From: JAHBNG01 sp039028975
Lineage (GTDB): Bacteria; Chloroflexota; Anaerolineae; Caldilineales; Caldilineaceae
DNA: 60,496 nucleotides
NCBI GenBank assembly: GCA_039028975.1
Contig: JBCCHB010000103.1
Span: forward strand, 1 to 60,496
Direction of reading: 5' to 3'
Each line of letters starts with the position of its first letter. The stretch's first letter is position 1. This document shows, one piece after another, positions 35,316 through 43,146 of the stretch. The notes under the pieces were generated by a model. It had not been told where the DNA came from, searched no databases, and was given only the letters and a program-made list of their open reading frames with translations. A program made the translations under genes and the position numbers.

Positions 35316-36422
35316 TCATCTAGTATGGCTCTCAACCTTGAGGTCACGCGTAAGACGGTCGAAGGATTGTTGATATGCATCGTGGTGCTTCCACTTGGTG
35401 AAGTCGGTAATATGGCGTTGGTTACGTATCTTGACGGCCCACGCTTGGTCGGTTTCCATCACAGCATTATCAAGGCGAATGGGAAAGAGCATCTGCTTAC
35501 TATGACGCTTCTCCTCATCGAGTGCCTTGTCTACTTCATCTTCAACCCATCCACTAGAGAGAGACTGTTCAGACAGAACTAGAAGCAGCTTCTCGTGGAG
35601 GCGAATCTGGTCAAAGATGGTCTGCCGCACACGGTCTCCAGTCTTCATATCTTCTGGCGCATACCAGCAGCGGACACCGCGGCTTTGGAGGTCGGCGTAT
35701 AAGCGTTCTGCGAACTCATGGTCCTTGCTCGAATGAGAGACAAAGCAGGAGTAGAAGTTGAATGCTTCACCTGTCAGTGAGTTCATGTATTCAATGAAGT
35801 TGTCTGGCACGCCTGCCCCTTGGAGGAAAGATTCGGGGATATTGCCACTTGACTTGTAAATAGTGTCAATCCCTATAGTAGATGGCCCCCAGTGCTGCAC
35901 AGCGTCAAGCCCCTCCGCTTGACTTAGATCCATATCATCAAAGGCTGTGTAGTTTAGCTTTGCATAGTTTAAGTTGGCTTGATTTACATTTGCCTTCACG
36001 AATTGAGTGCCTTCGAGTTTCGCACTACGGAGATTCGCACCTCTAAGGTCTGTACCTCCTAAGATCGCACCGTCAAGTACTGCGTTAGCGAGATTTGCAT
36101 CTACAAGGCATGTGCCTCTCAAGAGAGTTCTACCGAGCCTTGCCTTGTTAAGAGTCGTCCCATTGAGATTCGCCCTGCTGAGGTCTGCATTGCTGAGGTT
36201 TGCCCCACTGAGGTCTGCATTGCTGAGGTTTGCCTTGTAGAGGTTTGAATGGCTAAAGTCTATACGTGTGAGGAATGCACTGTACATTTTTATCTCGCTG
36301 AGATCTAACCCTACTAGGTGTAAGCCACGAAGATCAAGTTTTACATTCCAGTTCTCTTGCAGCCATTGATTCCAAATTTTTACACCTTGCCTCAAAATAG
36401 CAACTTGTTCCTCGTTCGCCAT
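35316..36422 (-). CDS. Pentapeptide-repeat TIR-domain protein (TIR-1), first gene of the operon
   Basis: 368 residues: leading helix EEQVAILRQGVKIWNQWLQEN, the longest pentapeptide stretch of the set (residues ~33-170, e.g. ANLSNADLSGANLSNADLSRANL), linker GLDAVQHWGPSTIGIDTIYKSSGNIPESFLQGAGVPDN, then TIR from ~223 (FYSCFVSHSSKDHEFAERLYADLQSRGVRCWYAPEDM) with candidate catalytic Glu296 (GWVEDEV). The pentapeptide solenoid is a right-handed beta-helix and is known in other proteins to mimic DNA or bind protein partners. The divergent promoter region to the right (36423-36554) should drive the whole operon. Confidence 0.88.
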   Translation of the reverse strand: MANEEQVAILRQGVKIWNQWLQENWNVKLDLRGLHLVGLDLSEIKMYSAFLTRIDFSHSNLYKANLSNADLSGANLSNADLSRANLNGTTLNKARLGRTLLRGTCLVDANLANAVLDGAILGGTDLRGANLRSAKLEGTQFVKANVNQANLNYAKLNYTAFDDMDLSQAEGLDAVQHWGPSTIGIDTIYKSSGNIPESFLQGAGVPDNFIEYMNSLTGEAFNFYSCFVSHSSKDHEFAERLYADLQSRGVRCWYAPEDMKTGDRVRQTIFDQIRLHEKLLLVLSEQSLSSGWVEDEVDKALDEEKRHSKQMLFPIRLDNAVMETDQAWAVKIRNQRHITDFTKWKHHDAYQQSFDRLTRDLKVESHTR

Positions 36423-36501
36423 CAGCCCATGCCCTCATTACCTTTTGATAACGGTTAATATCATAAGCAATAATACTTTATTGTCATCCTGCTGTAAAGT
36501 C

Positions 36502-36523
36502 TATAACACATGCTCATGTTATA
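36502..36523. promoter_or_regulatory. Palindrome between the TIR operon and tcmP (candidate operator)
   Basis: TATAACA (36502-36508) and TGTTATA (36517-36523) are perfect inverted copies spaced by 8 bases, in the only gap between the divergent TIR operon and the tcmP/DUF5131 genes. Its position suggests a shared control site, but no regulator has been tied to it. Confidence 0.5.
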
Positions 36524-36593
36524 ATGATTATACGGCTTTGTATGTCTATACGTATTGAGAATAGGAGTAGTGGATAAGGACATAGGTATTTTT

Positions 36594-37703
36594 ATGATTC
36601 ATGAATTCTTTGATAGTTCAACGGAACAATCCATTATCAAAGCTATGCTAGTCCGCAAGTACTTTGAAGCATGGGCCAAAGTTATGATAGCTACTCAAAA
36701 GCGCTACCCTAATCATTCACAGCGCATTGCTTATATGGATTTATTCGCTGGCCCAGGGAAATATGAAGATGGGACAGAATCTACGCCCTTGCTAATTTTG
36801 CGCAAAGCGATTGACGAGGCTGACATCAGCAAACGTCTGGTCACATTTTTTGCTGATATGAATGGGGCAAATGTAGACAGCCTATTGCATTGCGTTGAAG
36901 AGCTGCCAGGAATTGACACCTTACAATATAAACCGCAGATAGCCCATATGACAGTTGAGCAAGATATCGTTCAACAGTTCGAGTCAATGAATTTTATACC
37001 TACACTATTTTTCGTTGACCCCTGGGGCTACAAGGGATTGTCGCTCCAACTGATAAACGCAGTGGTTAAAAATTTCGGATGTGACTGCATATTCTTTTTC
37101 AATTACAATCGTGTCAATGCAGGGATACACAATGATAAGGTTGAACAGCACATGAATGCGCTCTTTGGTGCAGTTCGTGCAGACAATTTACGTCAGCGGC
37201 TGGAGTATTTAAGTCCACAGGAGCGTGAGGTTGCAATTATAGAAGAATTGAGTCAGGCATTAAAGGAAGGAACCCCAGAACGCTATGTATTGCCATTTAC
37301 TTTCAAAAATGAGAGAGGCACACGGACAAGTCACCACCTAATATTTGTTAGCAAACACATCCGTGGCTATCAAATCATGAAAGACATTATGGCTAAAGAA
37401 AGTTCCAATAGCAATCAAGGCGTGGCAACATTTGAGTATAGTCCTGCAGATATGCGGAGTCCCTTACTATTTGAACTGGCACGCCCAATCGATGATCTTG
37501 CCGACATGTTGGTAGCGCAATTCGCAGGGCAAACCCTTACCATGAAAGAAATTTATGAGCGGCACAATGTAGGAACACCATTTGTCAGTAAGAACTACAA
37601 GTCCGTGCTTCTTAAATTAGAACAAGAAGGCAGAATCCAAACGAATCCGGCAAATCGCAAAAGGGGATTTGCCGACCACGTGAAAGTAACTTTCCCTGGG
37701 TAA
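36594..37703 (+). CDS. tcmP: Three-Cys-motif partner protein TcmP
   Basis: About 369 residues from ATG 36594; GTG 36570 and TTG 36555 are possible earlier starts. The TcmP pattern is clear: KAMLVRKYFEAWAKVM, IAYMDLFAGPGKYEDGTESTPLLIL (a methyltransferase-like G-loop), PTLFFVDPWGYKGLSLQLINAVVK, DCIFFFNYNRVNAGIHN, HHLIFVSKHIRGYQIMKDIM and a C-terminal winged-helix-like part. TcmP is known as the constant neighbour of three-Cys-motif (DUF5131/Gp37-Gp68) proteins, which follow here. Its function is undetermined; the fold suggests a SAM-dependent or related enzyme. It is divergent from the TIR operon. Confidence 0.88.
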   Translation: MIHEFFDSSTEQSIIKAMLVRKYFEAWAKVMIATQKRYPNHSQRIAYMDLFAGPGKYEDGTESTPLLILRKAIDEADISKRLVTFFADMNGANVDSLLHCVEELPGIDTLQYKPQIAHMTVEQDIVQQFESMNFIPTLFFVDPWGYKGLSLQLINAVVKNFGCDCIFFFNYNRVNAGIHNDKVEQHMNALFGAVRADNLRQRLEYLSPQEREVAIIEELSQALKEGTPERYVLPFTFKNERGTRTSHHLIFVSKHIRGYQIMKDIMAKESSNSNQGVATFEYSPADMRSPLLFELARPIDDLADMLVAQFAGQTLTMKEIYERHNVGTPFVSKNYKSVLLKLEQEGRIQTNPANRKRGFADHVKVTFPG

Positions 37704-37814
37704 GTTGCCTTTTTTGATTATGAATAGTAAGATGGACTCTGGCGCAGAACAAACGTTCCAAATCGCTACTGCCTTAAAATAAATCTGCCTCATATAGTTC
37801 AAGAGGAGAAAACT

Positions 37815-38696
37815 ATGGGTCAAAAATCCACAATTGAGTGGACAGACCATACATTCAATCCCTGGTGGGGTTGCGTAAAAGTCTCGAAAGGATGCACAAA
37901 CTGTTACGCAGAAACATGGGCTAATCGATATGGGCATGATGTATGGGGGCAAAAGAAAAGCCGTCGTACTTTTAGTGATACACACTGGAAACAGCCACTC
38001 AAGTGGGATAAGGTAGCAGATAACAACAAACAGCGAGAGCGAGTATTTTGTGCATCTATGGCCGATGCCTTTGAAGACAACTGTAGTGTAGAGTCTGAAC
38101 GGCAAAGGCTTTGGCGGTTGATTGAATGCACATCAATGCTCGACTGGTTGCTATTGACCAAACGCCCAGAAAACATGAAAAGGCTGGCACCCTGGAACCA
38201 AGATTGGCCTTCCAATGTATGGGCACTCACCAGTGTTGAAGACCAGGAACAAGCAGAAAAGCGGATACCTAGTCTTGTCGATGTGCCCGCAGTTGTCAGA
38301 GGGCTTTCAGTTGAACCATTGCTGGGTCCAGTTGACTTGAGACCGTGGCTTGACCAAATTCAATGGGTTATTGTTGGTGGTGAAAGCGGTCGGCAATCCC
38401 GACCTATGCACCCTGAGTGGGTACGCTGCATCCAACAACAATGCAGAGATGCAAAAGTCCCCTTCTTTTTCAAGCAATGGGGGAACTGGATACCCTCGGA
38501 CAGTCCGGCTAAAGGCATTCTCGTGCAGGAGAATCCTGGCGTTCGTGGTAGCCAAGATTGTTATATGAAGCGTGTCAGCAAAAAAGATGCAGGGCGATTG
38601 CTCGATGGTGAGGAATGGAATCAGCTTCCACAAGCTAATCTGTCAATGACCATTGAAAGCGCAGAGAAAAAGATACCCATATTGGAATTTGCGTAA
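37815..38696 (+). CDS. Three-Cys-motif protein, DUF5131 (phage Gp37/Gp68-like)
   Basis: 293 residues from ATG 37815 behind AGAGGAG. The N-terminus is diagnostic: IEWTDHTFNPWWGCVKVSKGCTNCYAETWANRYG, whose C-x6-C-x2-C resembles the cluster-binding motif of radical-SAM-like proteins. Further blocks: DWLLLTKRPENMKRL, NVWALTSVEDQEQAEKRIPSL, RGLSVEPLLGPVDL, WVIVGGESGRQSRPMHPEWVR and FFFKQWGNW. The family occurs in phages and islands with TcmP. The two genes follow on one strand, 111 bases apart. Confidence 0.9.
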   Translation: MGQKSTIEWTDHTFNPWWGCVKVSKGCTNCYAETWANRYGHDVWGQKKSRRTFSDTHWKQPLKWDKVADNNKQRERVFCASMADAFEDNCSVESERQRLWRLIECTSMLDWLLLTKRPENMKRLAPWNQDWPSNVWALTSVEDQEQAEKRIPSLVDVPAVVRGLSVEPLLGPVDLRPWLDQIQWVIVGGESGRQSRPMHPEWVRCIQQQCRDAKVPFFFKQWGNWIPSDSPAKGILVQENPGVRGSQDCYMKRVSKKDAGRLLDGEEWNQLPQANLSMTIESAEKKIPILEFA

Positions 38697-38809
38697 CTTG
38701 ATTGAAGCCAACTGCAGTATCATTTTAAGAGTCGGACCTTTATGAGGCCGACTCTTTTTAATAGGAGAGAAATTCGCAGCAAATTAGCAACAGGCAAATT
38801 TGAATTTGG

Positions 38810-39076
38810 CTACTTATCCAACCCCTGGGCCACGAGCGCAGCGGTAGTGGCCTCCACTTTATCAACACGACCGTGCAGGCTGGCGACATCGCCAGCCAAG
38901 CCAGCAAATGCCAAGCGCAATGTGTTCAGGTCGCTCGACTGAGAGACGGCCTGGTTATCAAACGCTGCCCTTACGGTATCGCTAATCCATCGACCCCGCT
39001 TGCGTTCTCCACCTGCCAAGGCAACAAGTTTGTCACCTATTCCATCATCAACTACTAGTGTAATTCGCTCACTCAT
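38810..39076 (-). CDS. Ribbon-helix-helix-like protein with coiled-coil tail
   Basis: 88 residues starting at ATG 39076, which has GGAG nine bases upstream. The start SERITLVVDDGIGDKLVALAGGERKRGRWISDTVRAAF has the strand-helix-helix layout of CopG/RHH regulators, and the rest (DLNTLRLAFAGLAGDVASLHGRVDKVEATTAALVAQG) is a heptad coiled coil for oligomerisation. It is divergent from the recombinase at 39259 with paired 10-bp inverted repeats in the gap, so it is a good candidate repressor of itself and of the recombinase. Confidence 0.75.
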   Translation of the reverse strand: MSERITLVVDDGIGDKLVALAGGERKRGRWISDTVRAAFDNQAVSQSSDLNTLRLAFAGLAGDVASLHGRVDKVEATTAALVAQGLDK

Positions 39077-39091
39077 TCCATAAGTCTCCAT

Positions 39092-39173
39092 AAAACGTAT
39101 TGCAAATAAGATACTATAAGTCTACCATAGCAGTCTTTGTTAGTCGAGACTAAGTAATACTTGAATACGTTTT
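39092..39173. promoter_or_regulatory. Inverted repeats flanking the RHH/recombinase control region
   Basis: AAAACGTATT (39092-39101) and AATACGTTTT (39164-39173) are perfect inverted copies 62 bases apart, one next to each divergent gene. The similarity continues a few bases inward. This is the arrangement expected for a pair of operator half-sites of the RHH protein. Confidence 0.6.
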
Positions 39174-39178
39174 AAGTG

Positions 39179-39207
39179 TTGACTATCGCGCATTGAAGTG
39201 CTAAAAT
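39179..39207 (+). promoter_or_regulatory. Promoter of the second recombinase
   Basis: TTGACT (39179-39184), 17-base spacer, TAAAAT (39202-39207), with the start codon at 39259. The right operator-like repeat ends six bases upstream of the -35 box. Confidence 0.75.
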
Positions 39208-39258
39208 AATACAAGATAAGTAGGGTTATTTTGCATTTATTATGTTGGAGAGATTAAG

Positions 39259-40128
39259 ATGAATACAGCACTAACGGCTGTCCATAGCCAGCCGATTGTT
39301 AGCCAAGCCAACAGTGATGACCAACTGATTGCCTTGTGGCTGCATGGCAAGAGTGAACACAGCCAGCGTGCCTATCTGAGGGACGCTGAGGACTTCATGG
39401 CGCACTCAGGTAAACTACTGCCAGCCATCACCCTCGGAGACTTACAGTCATGGATGGATAGCTTGACTGGTGCTGAGTCCAGCCGAAACCGCAAGGTATC
39501 GGCGGTCAAGTCTCTTCTATCATTCGGTCATCGTGTTGGGTATCTGCCCATGAACATCGGTGCAGCAGTCAAGGCACCCAAGGTCAAGAACAAGTTGGCC
39601 GAACGTATCCTGACTGAGGATGAGGTGCTACGCATGATTCACCAGACCGACAAGCAACGTGACAGGGTGCTGCTCCGTGTGCTGTACGCCTCTGCGGGAC
39701 GTGTGAGTGAGGTAGTTGGTCTGCGGTGGAGAGATGTCAAGGAAAACGGTGATAGTGGACAGGTAACGCTCTTTGGTAAGGGTGGAGACACACGAGTCAT
39801 CAAGCTGTCCATAGCCACATGGAATGAATTGCAAGCTATTCAGCCTGAACATATTGACGAGGATATGCCTGTTTTCGTCTCGCAAAAGGGTGGGAGTCTT
39901 GACCAAAGCCAAGTCAACCGCATAGTCAAGGCAGCAGGGCAACGGGCTGGTATCACTGGCAGCGTCTCACCTCACTGGCTACGCCACTCACATGCAAGCC
40001 ATGCCCTTGACCGTGGTGCATCAGTTGCCCTGGTTCGTGATACCTTGGGGCACAGTAGCGTTGCGATCACATCCAAGTACCTCCATGCCAAACCAGGTGA
40101 AAGCAGTGCATTGCACCTAGCTGTATAG
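39259..40128 (+). CDS. XerC/D-like tyrosine recombinase
   Basis: 289 residues. N-terminal core-binding domain (QLIALWLHGKSEHSQRAYLRDAEDFMAHSG), catalytic domain with Arg in LYASAGRVSEVVGLRWRD, HWLRHSHASHALDRG (H-x-x-R), LGHSSVAITSKYLH (His and nucleophilic Tyr). It is shorter and more Xer-like than the recombinase at 31281, which belongs to a different branch. The ribosome-binding site is GGAGAG eight bases before ATG. It could act on the tRNA-linked ends of the island. A terminator follows the stop. Confidence 0.9.
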   Translation: MNTALTAVHSQPIVSQANSDDQLIALWLHGKSEHSQRAYLRDAEDFMAHSGKLLPAITLGDLQSWMDSLTGAESSRNRKVSAVKSLLSFGHRVGYLPMNIGAAVKAPKVKNKLAERILTEDEVLRMIHQTDKQRDRVLLRVLYASAGRVSEVVGLRWRDVKENGDSGQVTLFGKGGDTRVIKLSIATWNELQAIQPEHIDEDMPVFVSQKGGSLDQSQVNRIVKAAGQRAGITGSVSPHWLRHSHASHALDRGASVALVRDTLGHSSVAITSKYLHAKPGESSALHLAV

Positions 40129-40136
40129 CCTAAATG

Positions 40137-40162
40137 AGACCGCCTGTTCAGGCGGTCTTTAT
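40137..40162 (+). terminator. Rho-independent terminator after the recombinase
   Basis: AGACCGCCTG and CAGGCGGTCT form a perfect 10-bp stem with a 2-base centre, followed by TTTAT. It separates the recombinase from the EAD1-NACHT gene. Confidence 0.85.
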
Positions 40163-40185
40163 CATCAATTACCCAAAGCATAGAG

Positions 40186-40548
40186 ATGGTCATACCATTT
40201 ACAGGTAAAGAATTCCAGCAAGTCCAGATCGCACTACTTGATGCTTTCAACCGTTCAACTCTTGAGCAGATGGCACGCATCGAGTTGGACACCAGCTTGA
40301 ATCATGTAGCAGGTGGTCAGAATGAGACTGAGTTGGTCCATAACCTGATTGTGTGGGCAATTCATGAGGGTAAGTTAACTGACCTCATTGAAGGGGCATC
40401 GAACCAGAACTCTGGCAATGTTCTAATTCAAAAGCTTGTTAAGGATGCTCAAGTCTGGGACTTGAGCAATATCGATACTGAACAGTTTAAGAGGTTTGGG
40501 GCAACTGTTATTATCCAGCAATTAGACCCGACAGATGCACGCAATTAG
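40186..40548 (+). pseudogene. EAD1 (effector-associated domain 1) part of a broken EAD1-NACHT gene
   Basis: 120 residues from ATG 40186. FTGKEFQQVQIALLDAFNRSTLEQMARIELDTSLNHVAGGQNETELVHNLIVWAIHEGKLTDLIEGA is the EAD1 pattern (GxEFxxLxxALxxAF...L...L), a death-fold-like adaptor module at the N-terminus of many bacterial NTPases. An amber codon (40546-40548) ends it, and the same reading frame continues 12 bases later with the NACHT part, so the stop is probably a nonsense mutation in a single ancestral gene. The domain alone could still be expressed. Confidence 0.75.
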
Positions 40549-40560
40549 CGCAATCATAAC

Positions 40561-41391
40561 ATGATGCGCCAGATGGTCCGCAAGTTCTGGATTGATGGTG
40601 TGCTTAAATCCTCGTTGCATAACGAAATCCTAATTCGTCTCAACCTAGAGGAGTGTCCCGAAGCCGTGGACAACCGACCGTGGGACTTAATCTTGCAGAA
40701 GCCTGGTCAGCCTGAATACTCATTGCCCAAGGACGCATCCATAGTAGATGTCTACAACCAGATGAGTCAACAATTGCTCATCCTTGGTGAACCAGGCAGT
40801 GGCAAGACAACCATGCTGTTAGAGTTAGAGAGCGCTTTGCTCAAGGGGGCCGAAGCCGACCCCACCCAACCCACACCAGTGGTATTTACCTTATCATCCT
40901 GGGCAGAAAAGAGACTGCCGTTAGTCGACTGGTTGGTTGAGGAACTGCGGACCAAATACAACGTCCCCAAGCGGGTAGCTCAGTCATGGCTGGAAAATGA
41001 TGAACTACTACTCTTGCTAGATGGCTTAGACGAAGTGCAGCTTAACAATCGCATAGCGTGTGTAGAGGCCATCAACACCTTTCGTCAAGAACATCTCATT
41101 CCGCTGGTGGTCAGTAGCCGCACCACTGAATACGAAAACCTCACTACTCAGTTGAAGCTCCAAGGGGCGGTGTTGGTGCAACCACTCACTGTGAACCAGA
41201 TAGATGATTATTTCGGGACAATCGGCCCCGAACTTTCAGCGGTAAGAGAAGCTTTCCAACAAAATATCGAACTCCAAGACTTGGCTACTACCCCACTAAT
41301 GTTAAATATCATGGGGTTAGCTTACCAAGGTGCATCAACAATAGAATTGCCCGCAATTGGCTCACCCCAAACCCACCGCCAACACTGTTGA
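40561..41391 (+). pseudogene. NACHT ATPase part of the broken EAD1-NACHT gene
   Basis: 277 residues in the same frame as the EAD1 part. Walker A is LLILGEPGSGKTTMLLEL, Walker B LLLLLDGLDEV with the D-x-x-D-E of NACHT proteins, followed by PLVVSSRTTEY and TPLMLNIMGLAYQG. The stretch before it (FWIDGVLKSSLHNEIL...NRPWDLIL) is the usual EAD1-NACHT connector. The frame ends early at 41391; restoring one C after CAACAC (41381-41386) continues it as QHLLNTYIRRMFAHRG, the normal sequence of this family. Confidence 0.78.
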
Positions 41392-41435
41392 ACACCTACA
41401 TTCGTCGTATGTTCGCCCATCGAGGCAAAATATAA

Positions 41436-42740
41436 TTGTACCCTATTCACCAAGCTCTTTACTGGCTGTCTTGGTTAGCAACCCGCCTAATGCAACATGG
41501 GCAAACCGTGTTTCTGATTGAGCAGATACAACCTAATTGGCTTGCGAAAACTAATAGGTTCCTTTTTCAGCCCCCTCTAATCATGTTAATTGCAGGACCA
41601 TTATACGGCTTAATAGGCGGAGCAATATTGGGAGTGATATCAGGGATAATATTGGGAACAGCGTTTTGGATATTAGAGAATGTACACTTTAGTAATCATA
41701 TTGATGTATTATTTAGTTATGCCTTGCTACAAGACCTAGTACACAGACTTATTACTGTGGTGAAAGCAGGAGGTGTCATAGGGTTATTCACAGGGTTATT
41801 CATAGGGCTAACTATAGGATTAATTGAGTTGTTAACCAGAAGATTTAGAGAAATTGTTCCTTACATAGGAAATGATTCCCTCAAAAGAAGGACAATAGGT
41901 AGCTTATATGGAGCATTGTTTGGATGGTTGTTCATCGGTCCTCTTTTCGGACTAACAACCACCGGAATCGCTGATGGGTTTTCAACAGGCATAATAGTTG
42001 GGGTTTTTGGCGGGATGTTTGGCGGAATGCTCGGTGGTTTGAACGAAATTGAGCCAGCAAATTACGCTCGCTTAACATTAGAGGAAATTATAAAAAGGAT
42101 CCATTGGGGGTTAGTATTCGGGCTTGTAGTGGTATTAGCAAACATAGCCGTTTTCGGGCTTTGGGGCTGGTTTGGTAGTGGTTTTATGGCTGATGATGAA
42201 CCAAGCTTTGCTGAACGTACAGAGTACCTGATGTTAGGTTTTGAGAGAGGGGGAATTTCCTGGCTGCTTGGGGGTATATTAAGCGGGTTAATTTTCCAGC
42301 CCTACAGAGGAGGGACTTCTTTAGATTCGACAACGACACACTCCCCCAATCAGGGTATTAGACTATCAGTTCGCTATGCCCTTCTATCTTGCACTATTGT
42401 TTTGATGTTTTCTATTGCAACATCTGTCGTTTGGCTAGTAACAATTCCAGGTTTTACTATCATAACTGTTGCATATGCAGGGATTGTAGGAGCTTTCATT
42501 ATCAGCCTCTTTATGGGAGGGGATTCTGCCGTCAAGCATCTGCTGCTGCGAATAATTCTCTGGTGTAACGATAGCATTCCTTGGGATTACGCCCGCTTCC
42601 TCGACTACTGCCACGACCGCATCTTCCTGCGTAAGGTCGGTGGCGGCTACATCTTCATCCACCGTATGCTGATGGAACATTTTGCCGAGATGACCGATGA
42701 AGATATTGAGCGAATTGCCAAATCGGTTGAGCCGCAATAG
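41436..42740 (+). pseudogene. C-terminal membrane part of the broken NACHT gene
   Basis: 434 residues. The first block YPIHQALYWLSWLATRLMQHGQTVFLIEQIQPNWL is the family-specific helix after NACHT, followed by many glycine-rich transmembrane segments (LIGGAILGVISGIILGTAFW, GMFGGMLGGLN) and the terminal block IPWDYARFLDYCHDRIFLRKVGGGYIFIHRMLMEHFAEM. It is in the frame reached after the restored C of the NACHT part, from which it is separated by TAA (41433-41435). It is visibly more AT-rich than the genes around it. Multiple glycine-zipper helices suggest a membrane-disrupting or channel role. Confidence 0.72.
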
Positions 42741-42833
42741 ATACCTTGTTGATGCACCAATCGCCTGACTCTGTAGTTGTAATAAAGAGCCTACCGTTGA
42801 GGTCTCCGGTTTAAATCACGGCTGATTTAGGCA

Positions 42834-42868
42834 ATAAAAAAGCCCTGTTGATTTAATTCGACAGGGCT
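42834..42868 (-). terminator. Terminator of tRNA-Val copy 2
   Basis: AGCCCTGT and ACAGGGCT are a perfect 8-bp stem; on the minus strand the hairpin is followed by a T6 run and ATTGCC, as in copy 1. Confidence 0.88.
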
Positions 42869-42926
42869 ACATGCGGTAGTAGGCTCAGAAAATATCCGCT
42901 ATATAGTAGATAATCTCAGATGATTA

Positions 42927-43002
<76 letters not shown>

Positions 43003-43146
43003 TATTTAACAAGTGATCGATATCATACCATGTCAGCCTTTGGCATGCAAGTATGGTGAAATGTAATTTTAATTTTTCGTGCATTGTCATCTTAATCGTG
43101 GTATACTCATGGAAATTGGCGCTAATCTACATTTCTTAGGAACATC

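Noticed and set aside
37617..38105. A 162-codon minus-strand frame across the tcmP/DUF5131 junction
   Set aside because: Antisense to two strongly recognisable genes and without domain similarity.
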